Below, piece after piece: positions 51,957 to 61,711 of a stretch of 64,000 nt of DNA. The stretch is taken from assembly GCA_008032955.1 (NCBI GenBank), contig CP032046.1, positions 434,001 through 498,000 of the forward strand, given 5' to 3'. This stretch comes from Helicobacter pylori (GTDB lineage Bacteria > Campylobacterota > Campylobacteria > Campylobacterales > Helicobacteraceae). A program made the position numbers and the translations under genes. Each line of letters begins with the position of its first letter. Position 1 is the stretch's first letter. The notes beneath the pieces are model-generated. The model was not told where the DNA came from and searched no databases. It saw nothing but the letters and a program-made list of their open reading frames with translations.

Positions 51957-53015
51957 ATGCTCAAACAAAGTTTGTTATTGCTTGTTTTTTTAGTCTTACA
52001 GCTTAGCGGCGCTGAAGAAAACAATCAAGCCCCAAAAAACACGCCCCCCGAATTAAACCCCGCTAACGCTAAGGGCGCGCCAAACCCTAACACCCAGATC
52101 ACTCCTAAAAACGATAACTCTAACCTGTTAGACAAATTAGGATCGCCTGAAAACGCTCAAACCGAGCTTTCTGCCGGTATTGATTTGGCTAAAAAGGGCG
52201 ATTATCAAGGGGCTTTCAAGCTTTTTTCCCAATCGTGCGATAACGGCAATGCGGCCGGGTGTTTTGCGGTGGGGGCGATGTATGCTAATGGGGTAGGGAT
52301 CCAAACCAACAGATTAAAAGCCGCTCGCTATTATGAAATGGGTTGCAGTGGGGGCGATGCGACCGCTTGCGCGAATCTGGCTCAAATGTATGAAAACAAG
52401 AAGAATGCGGATACGAACGATAAAGAAAACGCTTTGCAATTGTATGCGGTGGCTTGCCAAGGGGGGGACATGCTCGCATGCAATAATTTGGGGTGGATGT
52501 TTGCTAATGGGAGTGGGGTCCCAAAAGATTATTACAAAGCGATGAGTTATTATAAATTTTCATGCGAAAATGGGAATGATATGGGGTGTTATAATCTGGG
52601 CTTGATGTCTAATGTGAATAATATTTATGGCATTGATAAGGCCAAGCTCAGTCAAGTGGATTTGAATTATTTGGCTTGTAACGCTGGGGATATGATGGGG
52701 TGCGCGAATTTAGGCTGGATTTATGCGAATGGGGATTTAGGGGCTCCGTTAAATAACCACTACGCGGCGAAGTATTTTCAAATGGCATGCGATGGGGGGA
52801 TTTTGGGGAGTTGTAACAATTTAGGCGTGCTGTATCAAAAGGGCTTAGGCGTGCCTCAAGACGATCAAAGGGCTTTGGATTTATTCTCGTATGCGTGCGA
52901 TAATGGTTTTGAGTCAAGCTGTCGTAATTACGGGAATTTTAAAGAGCATTTATTGCGCATGAACCCTAATTACGGGCGCTTGTTCATGCCATATAATTCT
53001 TATGAGATACCCTAG
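51957..53015 (+). CDS. hcpF: Cysteine-rich Sel1-repeat protein, HcpF type
   Basis: A 352-residue secreted protein with signal peptide (SLLLLVFLVLQLSGA), a Pro/Asn-rich linker to about residue 60, and seven Sel1-like repeats. Each repeat ends in a pair of cysteines eight apart (CDNGNAAGC, CSGGDATAC, CQGGDMLAC, CENGNDMGC, CNAGDMMGC, CDGGILGSC, CDNGFESSC), which cross-link the helices in Hcp proteins. The family is specific to Helicobacter and relatives and elicits immune responses. Position fits HP0628. It starts 11 bases after dapD. Confidence 0.88.
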   Translation: MLKQSLLLLVFLVLQLSGAEENNQAPKNTPPELNPANAKGAPNPNTQITPKNDNSNLLDKLGSPENAQTELSAGIDLAKKGDYQGAFKLFSQSCDNGNAAGCFAVGAMYANGVGIQTNRLKAARYYEMGCSGGDATACANLAQMYENKKNADTNDKENALQLYAVACQGGDMLACNNLGWMFANGSGVPKDYYKAMSYYKFSCENGNDMGCYNLGLMSNVNNIYGIDKAKLSQVDLNYLACNAGDMMGCANLGWIYANGDLGAPLNNHYAAKYFQMACDGGILGSCNNLGVLYQKGLGVPQDDQRALDLFSYACDNGFESSCRNYGNFKEHLLRMNPNYGRLFMPYNSYEIP

Positions 53016-53090
53016 TAGGGGTATTTTGAAATCATTTTCGCCCCATAACTAAACCCTCCTAAAGATCGCATTTTTAAGAGATTAGCACTT

Positions 53091-53115
53091 GCTTTGCGCA
53101 AAGCTCTTTTATCTT
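53091..53115 (+). terminator. Possible terminator after hcpF
   Basis: GCTTT-GCGC-AAAGC (53091-53104) forms a perfect short hairpin and is followed by TCTTTTATCTTTTTT. It lies 76 bases after the stop. Confidence 0.55.
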
Positions 53116-53167
53116 TTTTAGATAAATTCAGCCACAAATTGCGGTTTTTTCACAAATTTAAGCTATC

Positions 53168-53206
53168 TTTTTTTTTTTTTGATTTAATACTCGGTGCAAT
53201 GATAAT
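53168..53206 (+). promoter_or_regulatory. T13 tract and -10 candidates upstream of the DUF262 gene
   Basis: Thirteen T residues (53168-53180) lie just before TTTAAT (53183-53188) and GATAAT (53201-53206), either of which could be the -10 box. The ribosome-binding site AAAGGA and the ATG at 53228 follow. T tracts of this kind in H. pylori promoters (for example sabA) alter transcription by length change; the effect here is inferred. Confidence 0.55.
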
Positions 53207-53227
53207 TTGACTCAAAAAGGAAAAGCG

Positions 53228-55273
53228 ATGAAAGCGACACAAAGCACCATTAACGACTTTTTTGCCTTAACAGGCACGATATTTTCTATCCCTGTATACC
53301 AGAGGAACTACACTTGGGCAGAAGAAAATTGTGAAAAGTTACTGCAAGATATTATCAGTATCTCTCAAAATAAGAAAACGCATTTCATGGGTTCTATCAC
53401 TTATATTTTGCATTGGATTGACGATGAAAAGAGCTTGAGACAACTCCAAGAATTTGTCATCATTGACGGGCAGCAAAGGGTTACTACCATCATGCTTTTG
53501 CTTAAAGCCATAGAAACAAAGATACCAAATGAAGGGATAAAAAAAGAGATTGACGGGCTACTCAATCTTTCGGGACAAAAGCTGCGTCTCAAGCCCATTA
53601 AAAGCGACAAAGAAGCCTTTGATCTGGTCATGCAAAATCGATCGCATGAAATACAAGGCGTATCACACATCAGTAATAATTATAAATTTTTCACCAAAGA
53701 GCTTGAAAATTATCTCAGCAAGGGGTATCGCATAGAAGAGATTTATGGAGCGTTTTTGCGGCTTAAAATCGTAGCCATAGGCTTAGAGTTAGGCGAAGAC
53801 GATCCGCAAGTGGTGTTTGAAAGCATTAACGCTACAGGCGTGCAATTAAAAGGGCTGGATCTCATCCGCAACTACCTGATGATGGGGGAAAATTCTGACA
53901 ACCAGAATCGTCTTTATAACACTTATTGGGTTCCTTTGGAAGATTGGCTTGGCGAAAAGGATTTGAATGAATTTATTCTAACCTATTTGAGAATCTATTT
54001 TGAAGATAAATTAAAAAAAGAAGAGCGTGAAGTGTATTACGCGCTAAAAGACCATCACAGAGACAATTTCCCTGATAATATACAAGGTCTTATGAGCGAT
54101 ATGCGTGAATATGGCAGAATCTATCAAATCTTTTTAGACAGAGATCATTATTTTTTACATCGTGGAGACCCGCAACAGTTAGCGAATTTACGCCTGCGCA
54201 TCAAAGATCTCTTAAAAATCAAATTTGGCGTGGCAAAGCCTTTTATTTTGCGTTGCGCTAGAGATTTTGAAGAAGGCAAATTGGATTATGAAAACTTCTG
54301 CGAAATTTTGCAAATCCTTACCAGCTACTTCGTGCGCCGGAGCGTGTGCGGGGATTCTACCGGTGTACTTACCAGAGTTCTTTATTCTTTATACAGACAG
54401 CTAGAAAATGTTTCAGCCGATGTGCTCAAGCGCTATCTAGGCAAGAGCGTTTGTCAAGCGGCGTTCCCTAATGACGATAAAATTAAAGTGGCGTTTCTTG
54501 TGCGTAACGCTTATGCAGCAAATCAAGTGTGCAAATTCATTTTGCTTGAGATTGAAAAATTAAGCAACGCCGAACCGCCAAGAGAAGAAAATCTAGAAGT
54601 GGAGCATTTCTACCCCAAAACCCCCATCCAAGAATGGCGCGATAGGGTGGGGGACTATTTCACTTTTGAGCAAGACTACCTCAATAATTTTGGGAATCTG
54701 ACCTTATCAGGGCAAAATCAAAGGCTTGGCAACAAATCTTACGAGGCAAAAATTGCGCTTATGAAAGAATACAGCTCCTTGCATTTAAACGACTATTTCA
54801 TCAATAACACCCATTCTTGGGGGATAGAGGAAGTGAGGAATAGGAGCGGATATTTAGCGGATCAATTCTGTCAAGTGGGATTGTTTAAAGATTTGCCTAA
54901 AGAATACCGCACAAGAGAGCTTCACAAAACCCTTGATGATGACTTAACTAACCATAAGTTTCAAAGCGTTAGGCTCCCCAATGGCCAAAGGTGCATGGCA
55001 AGAAACGCTAAGGAATTGGCTAGAGCTGTCATAGACTACTTGCTAGAAAACGCCAGAGAAGCCTTTGAAAGCTACACAGATGAAGAGCTAAGATATATTT
55101 GTTGGGATAAAGCAAAAGCGCAATTAAGGGATAGAGATGGCACTTGTTTTGTGCCTTTTGAAAAAGACGGATTCTACTTTGTCAGCAATGCGAGTTATCA
55201 AACGGTGGGCAATAACCTTAGGGATCTTATCTTAGGCTGTGATCTCAATCCTAGAGATTTTATTGTGGAATAA
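53228..55273 (+). CDS. DUF262/DUF1524 (GmrSD-like) protein, possible modification-dependent nuclease
   Basis: A 681-residue protein; the ATG at 53228 has AAAGGA upstream. The N-terminal DUF262 domain shows IPVYQRNYTW near residue 22 and FVIIDGQQRVTTIMLLL near residue 80, the ParB-like nucleotide-binding signature. The middle is helical. The C-terminal DUF1524 domain has EVEHFYPKTP near residue 458, with an HNH-type histidine, and NFGNLTLSGQNQRLGNKSY. This is the architecture of GmrS-GmrD fused type IV restriction enzymes, so defence against modified phage DNA is possible. No methylase or defence partner is adjacent. It is bounded by its own promoter and terminator. Confidence 0.75.
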   Translation: MKATQSTINDFFALTGTIFSIPVYQRNYTWAEENCEKLLQDIISISQNKKTHFMGSITYILHWIDDEKSLRQLQEFVIIDGQQRVTTIMLLLKAIETKIPNEGIKKEIDGLLNLSGQKLRLKPIKSDKEAFDLVMQNRSHEIQGVSHISNNYKFFTKELENYLSKGYRIEEIYGAFLRLKIVAIGLELGEDDPQVVFESINATGVQLKGLDLIRNYLMMGENSDNQNRLYNTYWVPLEDWLGEKDLNEFILTYLRIYFEDKLKKEEREVYYALKDHHRDNFPDNIQGLMSDMREYGRIYQIFLDRDHYFLHRGDPQQLANLRLRIKDLLKIKFGVAKPFILRCARDFEEGKLDYENFCEILQILTSYFVRRSVCGDSTGVLTRVLYSLYRQLENVSADVLKRYLGKSVCQAAFPNDDKIKVAFLVRNAYAANQVCKFILLEIEKLSNAEPPREENLEVEHFYPKTPIQEWRDRVGDYFTFEQDYLNNFGNLTLSGQNQRLGNKSYEAKIALMKEYSSLHLNDYFINNTHSWGIEEVRNRSGYLADQFCQVGLFKDLPKEYRTRELHKTLDDDLTNHKFQSVRLPNGQRCMARNAKELARAVIDYLLENAREAFESYTDEELRYICWDKAKAQLRDRDGTCFVPFEKDGFYFVSNASYQTVGNNLRDLILGCDLNPRDFIVE

Positions 55274-55312
55274 ACAAGCCCCCCAAAGAAATGAAAGAAA
55301 TGGGGGGTTAAA
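55274..55312. terminator. Bidirectional hairpin between the DUF262 gene and mdaB
   Basis: AGCCCCCC (about 55277-55284) pairs with GGGGGGTT (55302-55309), loop of 17 bases. TAAAAAAA follows on one side and gives T-runs for the opposite strand, so both convergent transcripts can stop here. Confidence 0.8.
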
Positions 55313-55325
55313 AAAACCCTTATTA

Positions 55326-55910
55326 TCACTTGCCAAAAGCCTGGTGCAAATGCGTGGTGAGAGAATTAAGATACTGCTCTACTTGGGGGTTTTTATGTAC
55401 ATCGTAGCACATAAAAGTGGGCAACGCTGAAAGCCCTAAAAATTGGAACGCTTTATGCAAATGCAAATACACAACATCCACACCCACCCCTTCAAAAAAT
55501 TCCTTAGGATCATTAAAGGCTTCAATGGGAGCGTTCCAGGTCAAGCTCAACATGTATTTTTTGCCTTGCATCAAGCCCCCTTCCCCGTAGTTTTTAGTGG
55601 GGTTTTTCGAGCTTCTGCCATCGTTAACCCAAAACTTCCCATACCCTGCACTAAAGACTTCATCAATGTATTTTTTCACAATCCAAGGCTCTCCCATCCA
55701 CCAGCCAGGCATTTGCCAAATCGTCGCATCAGCGCTAAAGATTTTTTCCACTTCTTGACTATGATTATAGCCCTTATCCACGATTGTAGTATCCACTTCT
55801 AGCCCCAAAGATTCTAGAGTCTTTTTTGCATGATCGCTCAAGGTTTCATTGAGTTTCCCCCCAGAGTGCAAAAACGCTTTAGCCCCATTAATGATGAGTA
55901 CTTTTTTCAT
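55326..55910 (-). CDS. mdaB: NADPH quinone reductase (modulator of drug activity B)
   Basis: A 194-residue flavodoxin-fold quinone reductase. LIINGAKAFLHSGGKLN at the N-terminus and WQMPGWWMGEPWIVKKYIDEVF near residue 66 are family marks. MdaB reduces quinones in two-electron steps and protects from oxidative stress. It is divergent from hydA across 130 bases. Ribosome-binding site AAAGGAAC is seen upstream. Confidence 0.93.
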   Translation of the reverse strand: MKKVLIINGAKAFLHSGGKLNETLSDHAKKTLESLGLEVDTTIVDKGYNHSQEVEKIFSADATIWQMPGWWMGEPWIVKKYIDEVFSAGYGKFWVNDGRSSKNPTKNYGEGGLMQGKKYMLSLTWNAPIEAFNDPKEFFEGVGVDVVYLHLHKAFQFLGLSALPTFMCYDVHKNPQVEQYLNSLTTHLHQAFGK

Positions 55911-56006
55911 TTTGTTCCTTTTTTTGATAATTATGAATGCGGTTGCGATTATATCTCAAAATTTTTAAAAAGCGATCAAATTGCGATTGTATTATTTTTA
56001 TTATGT

Positions 56007-56015
56007 TAAGATAAT
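56007..56015 (+). promoter_or_regulatory. -10 region of the hydABCDE operon
   Basis: TAAGATAAT lies 26 bases before the hydA ATG, in the AT-rich mdaB-hydA gap, which also contains ATTATTTTTATTAT (55991-56004). That run resembles a Fur- or NikR-type operator in composition only, so I do not call a regulator site. Confidence 0.45.
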
Positions 56016-56040
56016 GAAAATTTCTATTTAAGGAGTGGCG

Positions 56041-57195
56041 ATGTTCTACGATGAAAAAAAGACTTATCAAAAGATTGAAGAACGCCTTGATATAATTCGT
56101 TCGTTTAACGCTCATAACGAGCATAAAAACTTGCAAGACGAGTTTAAGGGGGCGGGCATTTCTAGGCGTGATTTATTGAAGTGGGCGGGCATGATGAGCA
56201 CAGCGTTAGCCTTGCCGGCTAGTTTTACTCCCTTGACTTTAAAAGCGGTAGAAGTGGCTAACAGATTGCCCGTGATTTGGTTGCACATGGCAGAATGCAC
56301 CGGCTGTAGCGAGAGCTTGTTAAGGAGTGCAGACCCCACCATTGATAGTATTATCTTTGATTACATCAACCTAGAATACCATGAAACCATCATGGTAGCG
56401 AGCGGTTTTCAAGCCGAAAAAAGCTTGCATGACGCCATAGAAAAGCATAAAAACAATTACATTTTAATGGTAGAAGGCGGTATCCCCCAAGGCACAGAAT
56501 ACTTTCTCACTCAAGGCCCAAACGCTGAAACGGGGGCCAAAGAGTGCAGGAAAGCCGCCCAACACGCAGCCGCTATTTTTGCCATAGGCACATGCTCAAG
56601 TTTTGGGGGCGTGCAAGCGGCTTACCCTAACCCCTCTAACGCGCAACCCTTGCATAAAATCATTGATAAACCCGTGATCAATGTTCCCGGTTGTCCGCCT
56701 AGTGAAAAAAATATCGTGGGCAATGTGCTTTATTACTTGATGTTTGGGGCTCTCCCTAAACTTGATGCCTATAACCGCCCCTCTTGGGCTTATGGGAACA
56801 GAATCCATGATTTGTGCGAAAGGAGAGGGCATTTTGATGCGGGCGAATTTGTGGAACATTTTGGCGATGAAAACGCTAAAAGGGGCTTTTGCTTGTATAA
56901 AATGGGCTGTAAAGGGCCTTACACTTTCAACAATTGCTCCAAACTCCGCTTCAATTCACACACTTCTTGGCCCATAGGCGCAGGGCATGGGTGCATAGGG
57001 TGTTCTGAGCCTAATTTTTGGGATACGATGAGTCCTTTTGAAGAGCCTTTAGCGAATCGTTCCATTAAAACCGCCTTTGACGGCTTAGGGGCGGATAAAG
57101 TAGCGGATAAAGTAGGCACGACTCTACTCAGTGCAACCGCTATTGGCATTGTTGCGCATGCACTCCTTTCTAAAGCGATCAAAAACAAAGAGTAA
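56041..57195 (+). CDS. hydA: [NiFe] uptake hydrogenase small subunit
   Basis: A 384-residue small subunit. The ATG at 56041 follows AGGAG; the GTG six bases earlier is not needed. A twin-arginine signal is seen (SRRDLLKWAG, then LALPASFTPLTLKA). Fe-S cluster ligands are in ECTGCSESLL, GTCSSFGG, VPGCPPSE and the distal GCIGCSEPNFWD. A C-terminal hydrophobic helix (LSATAIGIVAHALLS) anchors it to the membrane. With HydB it oxidises H2 and passes electrons to HydC and the quinone pool; it is also implicated in gastric colonisation. Confidence 0.95.
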   Translation: MFYDEKKTYQKIEERLDIIRSFNAHNEHKNLQDEFKGAGISRRDLLKWAGMMSTALALPASFTPLTLKAVEVANRLPVIWLHMAECTGCSESLLRSADPTIDSIIFDYINLEYHETIMVASGFQAEKSLHDAIEKHKNNYILMVEGGIPQGTEYFLTQGPNAETGAKECRKAAQHAAAIFAIGTCSSFGGVQAAYPNPSNAQPLHKIIDKPVINVPGCPPSEKNIVGNVLYYLMFGALPKLDAYNRPSWAYGNRIHDLCERRGHFDAGEFVEHFGDENAKRGFCLYKMGCKGPYTFNNCSKLRFNSHTSWPIGAGHGCIGCSEPNFWDTMSPFEEPLANRSIKTAFDGLGADKVADKVGTTLLSATAIGIVAHALLSKAIKNKE

Positions 57196-57211
57196 TGAGT
57201 AAGGGATTAAC

Positions 57212-58947
57212 ATGTCAAAAAAAATAGTAGTCGATCCTATCACTAGGATTGAGGGGCATTTAAGGATTGAAGTGATCGTAGATGATGATAATGTGATCAC
57301 CGATGCGTTTTCTTCTTCTACGCTTTTTAGAGGGCTAGAAACGATCATTAAAGGCAGAGATCCACGAGATGCAGGCTTCATCGCTCAAAGGATTTGCGGG
57401 GTATGCACTTATTCGCATTATAAAGCCGGTATCACGGCGGTAGAAAACGCTCTAGGCATCACCCCCCATTAAACGCGCAATTGGTGCGATCTTTGATGAA
57501 CATGGCGTTACTTTTTCACGATCATGTGGTGCATTTCTATACTTTGCATGGGCTTGATTGGTGCGATATTATGAGCGCTTTAAAAGCCGATCCCATTCAA
57601 GCGTCAAAACTTTCTTTCAAATACAGCCCTTATCCTATCAATACCGGTGCCGGCGAATTAAAAGCGGTTCAAAAACGCTTGAGCGATTTCGCTAAAAATG
57701 GATCGTTAGGGCCTTTTAATAACGGCTACTATGGGCATAAAACCTATCGTTTAAGCCCAGAACAAAATTTAATCGTCTTAAGCCACTACCTCAAGCTTTT
57801 AGAAATCCAAAGGGAAGCGGCGAAAATGACCGCTATTTTTGGGGCCAAACAGCCTCACCCACAAAGCCTAACGGTGGGGGGTGTTACGAGCGTTATGGAT
57901 ATATTGGATCCGACGAGATTGGCTGAATGGAAGAGCAAGTTTGAAGTGGTGGCTCATTTCATCAACCATGCTTACTACCCAGATTTAGTGATGGCGGGCG
58001 AAATGTTCGCTAATGAGCCGTCCGTTATTAAAGGCTGTGGCTTAAGGAATTTTATCGCTTATGAAGAAGTGTTGCTTGGGAGGGATAAATACCTTTTGAG
58101 TAGTGGGGTGGTGCTTGATGGGGATATTTCTAAACTGCACCCCATTGATGAGAGTTTGATTAAAGAAGAAGTTACGCATTCTTGGTATCAATACGAAGAC
58201 ACTAAAGAAGTGCAACTCCACCCTTATGACGGGCAAACTAACCCGCATTATACCGGTTTAAAAGACGGCGAGAGCGTGGGGATTGAAAATAAAATCATTC
58301 CTGCTAAAGTGCTTGACACTCAAAATAAATATTCTTGGATAAAATCGCCCAGATACGATAGTAAGCCCATGGAAGTAGGCCCTTTAAGTTCCGTAGTGGT
58401 AGGTTTAGCGGCGAAAAACCCTTATGTTACTGAAGTGGCTACTAAGTTTTTAAAAGACACTAAACTGCCTTTAGAAGCGTTGTTTTCAACGCTTGGGCGC
58501 ACGGCTGCAAGGTGTATTGAAGCTAAAACTATCGCTGATAATGGCCTTTTGGCGTTTGATGCGTTAGTGGAAAATCTAAAAAGCGATCAAAGCACTTGCG
58601 CTCCTTATCACATTGATAAAAATCAAGAATATAAAGGGCGCTACATTGGTCAAGTGCCAAGGGGCATGCTAAGCCATTGGGTGCGTATCAAAAACGGTGT
58701 GGTGGAAAATTATCAAGCGGTGGTGCCTTCTACTTGGAATGCAGGGCCTAGAGATTCTAAAAATCAAAGGGGGGCTTATGAAATGAGCTTGATTGGCACT
58801 AAAATCGCTGATTTAACCCAGCCTTTAGAAATCATTAGGACTATCCATTCTTTTGACCCATGCATCGCATGCTCGGTGCATGTGATGGATTTTAAAGGGC
58901 AGTCTTTAAACGAGTTTAAAGTAGAGCCTAATTTCGCTAAATTCTAA
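57212..58947 (+). CDS. hydB: [NiFe] uptake hydrogenase large subunit, interrupted by a one-base deletion at 57462-57467
   Basis: The catalytic subunit, 578 residues if one C is restored. N-terminal Ni ligands RICGVC are at about residue 62; the C-terminal pair is DPCIACSVH, after which HydD removes the tail [12 protein letters not shown] onward. The frame breaks after LGITP where six C are present and seven give [13 protein letters not shown]. Two ORFs (57212-57472 and 57481-58947) thus form one gene. If the deletion is real, the strain would lack active hydrogenase; if not, it is a base-calling error like those in aspS and murC. Confidence 0.93.
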
Positions 58948-58959
58948 AAAGGGTTACGC

Positions 58960-59634
58960 ATGGATAAAATGAATAAGGTCGTTTTACACAAAGAATATTC
59001 AGGTTTTGTGCGCTTTTTCCATTGGGTTAGGGCTTTGAGTATTTTTGTTTTAATCGCTACAGGGTTTTACATCGCTTACCCTTTTTTGCAACCTAATTCC
59101 AGCTTTTATAAAGGGGTGTATCTTTTACAAGCTTATGTGCGCTCTTTTCATGTCATGTTTGGGTTTTTGCTCATTAGTGCATTAATCTTTAGAACCTATC
59201 TTTTTTTCACTAAAGAAAGCTTGATGGAGCGCAGGAGTTTTAGCCAACTTTTAAGCCCAAAAGCCTGGATTGATCAGATGAAAGCGTATTTTCTTATCAG
59301 CGGCAAGCCTCACACTAAAGGAGCGTATAACCCTATCCAGCTCGTGGCTTATTCTACTTTGGTTGTTTTGATAGCGTTGATGAGTTTGAGCGGGGTGGTG
59401 CTCTATTATAATGTCTATCATGCGGGGCTTGGAGCGTTTTTAGCGAGCGCTTTTAAGTGGTTTGAAGCGCTTTGTGGGGGGTTAGCGAATGTTCGTTTTA
59501 TCCACCACTTAGCGACTTGGGGGTTTATTTTGTTTGTCCCTGTGCATGTTTATATGGTGTTTTTCCATTCTATCAGGTATGAAAGTTCGGGGGCGGATTC
59601 TATGATTAATGGCTATGGTTATACCAAAGAATGA
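58960..59634 (+). CDS. hydC: Hydrogenase cytochrome b subunit
   Basis: A 224-residue membrane protein with four main hydrophobic segments (SIFVLIATGFYIAYPF, SFHVMFGFLLISALIF, LVAYSTLVVLIALMSLSG, FIHHLATWGFILFVPVHVY). Histidines in FFHWVRALS, RSFHVMFG, RFIHHLATWG and PVHVYMVFFH can bind two haems. It transfers electrons from HydAB to menaquinone. The next gene overlaps its stop by four bases. An ATG at 58969 is an alternative start. Confidence 0.93.
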   Translation: MDKMNKVVLHKEYSGFVRFFHWVRALSIFVLIATGFYIAYPFLQPNSSFYKGVYLLQAYVRSFHVMFGFLLISALIFRTYLFFTKESLMERRSFSQLLSPKAWIDQMKAYFLISGKPHTKGAYNPIQLVAYSTLVVLIALMSLSGVVLYYNVYHAGLGAFLASAFKWFEALCGGLANVRFIHHLATWGFILFVPVHVYMVFFHSIRYESSGADSMINGYGYTKE

Positions 59635-60167
59635 GTCAAAAAATCCTAATTCTAGGCATTGGCAATATCCTTTTTGGCGATGAAGGCATTGGGGTGCATT
59701 TAGCCCACTACCTCAAAAAAAATTTTTCTTTTTTCCCTAGCGTGGATATTGTGGATGGGGGGACTATGGCACAACAACTCATTCCTTTAATCACTTCGTA
59801 TGAAAAGGTTTTGATTTTAGACTGCGTGAGTGCTAAAGGCGTTGAGATAGGATCAGTCTATGCCTTTGATTTTAAGGACGCTCCTAAAGAAATCACATGG
59901 GCTGGGAGCGCGCATGAAGTGGAAATGCTACACACTTTAAGGCTCACGGAGTTTTTAGGGGATTTGCCTAAAACTTTTATCGTGGGGCTTGTGCCTTTTG
60001 TGATAGGGAGCGAGACCACTTTCAAGCTTTCAAGCGAAATGTTAAACGCTTTAGAAACAGCCTTAAAAGCCATAGAAACCCAACTCAACGCATGGGGAGT
60101 TAAAATGCAACGCACCGATCATATCGCTTTAGAGTGTATCGCTGAACTCTCTTATAAGGGTTTTTGA
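59631..60167 (+). CDS. hydD: Hydrogenase maturation protease
   Basis: A 178-residue HybD/HyaD-type endopeptidase. The metal-sensing residues lie in ILGIGNILFGDEGIGVHLA near residue 16 (Glu), in LDCVSAKG (Asp, near residue 64) and SAHEVEML (His, near residue 95). It cuts the C-terminus of HydB after nickel insertion. Its ATG overlaps the hydC stop. Confidence 0.93.
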   Translation: MSQKILILGIGNILFGDEGIGVHLAHYLKKNFSFFPSVDIVDGGTMAQQLIPLITSYEKVLILDCVSAKGVEIGSVYAFDFKDAPKEITWAGSAHEVEMLHTLRLTEFLGDLPKTFIVGLVPFVIGSETTFKLSSEMLNALETALKAIETQLNAWGVKMQRTDHIALECIAELSYKGF

Positions 60168-60168
60168 A

Positions 60169-61707
60169 TTGGCGTTTGTTTTTCTTTTTAAATGCGTTAA
60201 TGAAGAAACAAGCCTGAATTTTACGCCCCTTTTAGAGCGAATGGCATGCAATTTGCAAGCGCGTTTTTATAGCGTTTATAAGGATAATACCACTTCTTTC
60301 TACCTCCAAGCGAGCGCTGAAACCACTTTAGAATTCGCGCAAAAATTAAGCGAGATCTTACCCTTTTCTTTAGATTTTAGCTTTTTGTCTTTAAAGGAAA
60401 TCACAGAGCCTTTAGATGAAAATCTTTTCCAAACAGCAAGCCTTTCAAAGCCCCTTTTTATGAACGCTAAAGAGCATCAAGATTTTTTAGATAAAAACGC
60501 ATCTTTGTATGCCGATACTCTGGGCTTGATTGAAAACACCGCTTTTAAAGAGAAAATGATTTATGGCCCTAAAGAGCTTATAGATTGTTTAACCCAATTA
60601 AAAGAGGCGCTCAAAACACAAGATTTTATCCCTGTTCACACTTCTAGGGGGGCATTATCCCTTTCTTTAAAAAGTCCCTCTCCAAGCGTTATTTTTAGCG
60701 ATCTTTCTAGCGTTTTAAGCTGCACTAAATTGCCTTTAGAAGACGCTAAATATTTGGCTAGTTTGGAAAAACCCTCCATCAAAGCCTCTTTAAAAAGCGT
60801 GTTTAAAGACACTTTTAAAAACGATGAAATCATAGCCCAACTACCCTTTGACCCCATATTGAATTTATTGTGCCATATTTTACAAGATGAGGGGATAGAA
60901 TTTGTTTTTACGCATGAAAGCCGTTCTTGTGAAGCACTGTTACATTATGAAGCGCTTTTTAAAACCCCTAAACGCTTGATCACACCCACTAAAAAATTCG
61001 TGTTAGAAAACCATCTTTCTACCTTTCCTTTTAAAGATGAATTAGAGTTTTTAAGAGAAACCCCCAATTCTATCGTTTTGTATTTTAGTTTCAAGCACCC
61101 TACAAGGTTGTTATTGCATGCTAATGGTTCTTTAAAAACGCTTTTAAGCGTTAAATTTGATTTCAATCAAATATTTAACCTCCTCAAACAAGATGAAAAA
61201 GCCTCCAGAATGCTACAAAACTACGCGGCTAAATTCCCTAATTTTTACGCGCGCGTTTTAGAGCTTTCTCAATACAATCTAGGGGGCGCGAATTTATTGG
61301 ATTTTTTCCGCATTTTAGGCTTTATTTTGGGGTATAGCGAGGATTTTCATTCGCATAGCGTTATTTCTTTGGCTAAAGAATGCTTACGCCCTAAAGGCCC
61401 TAGGATTGATTATAAAATCCTTAAAGACGATTCTTTGAAAATGGATTTAAACTTTTCAAAGATCATGCACAGCGCGATGAGTTTCAGGCTCGCGGGCGTG
61501 GAAAATGAAATTTTGAGTTTGGGGATTTTGGATTCTTTAGCGGAGTTTTTAGGGAATTTCATTTGGGATAACGCACAAAATTTTAGCGTCCAAGAAGTAA
61601 CGATCGCTGGGGATTTCTTTGGCGAAAAAGTGTTTTTGGATTTGTTTGTGCGGTATTTCCCTAAAACCCTAGCCCTTAAAACGCATGCATTTTTGGATTA
61701 TGAATAA
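60169..61707 (+). CDS. hydE: Hydrogenase accessory protein HydE (HP0635-like)
   Basis: A 512-residue protein starting at TTG one base after the hydD stop. Parts resemble HypF-like or hydrogenase-accessory proteins (FALL-type FVFLFKCVNEETSLNF at the N-terminus, LGGANLLDFFRILGFILGY and EVTIAGDFFGEKVFLDLF in the C-terminus), but catalytic motifs of HypF (acylphosphatase or zinc fingers) are not seen. Its place as last gene of the hyd operon and published mutant work on hydE support a maturation role. Mechanism unknown. Confidence 0.75.
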   Translation: MAFVFLFKCVNEETSLNFTPLLERMACNLQARFYSVYKDNTTSFYLQASAETTLEFAQKLSEILPFSLDFSFLSLKEITEPLDENLFQTASLSKPLFMNAKEHQDFLDKNASLYADTLGLIENTAFKEKMIYGPKELIDCLTQLKEALKTQDFIPVHTSRGALSLSLKSPSPSVIFSDLSSVLSCTKLPLEDAKYLASLEKPSIKASLKSVFKDTFKNDEIIAQLPFDPILNLLCHILQDEGIEFVFTHESRSCEALLHYEALFKTPKRLITPTKKFVLENHLSTFPFKDELEFLRETPNSIVLYFSFKHPTRLLLHANGSLKTLLSVKFDFNQIFNLLKQDEKASRMLQNYAAKFPNFYARVLELSQYNLGGANLLDFFRILGFILGYSEDFHSHSVISLAKECLRPKGPRIDYKILKDDSLKMDLNFSKIMHSAMSFRLAGVENEILSLGILDSLAEFLGNFIWDNAQNFSVQEVTIAGDFFGEKVFLDLFVRYFPKTLALKTHAFLDYE

Positions 61708-61711
61708 GGGC

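Noticed and set aside
55991..56015. Fur or NikR operator upstream of hydA
   Set aside because: The sequence is merely AT-rich; no clear symmetric operator was found.
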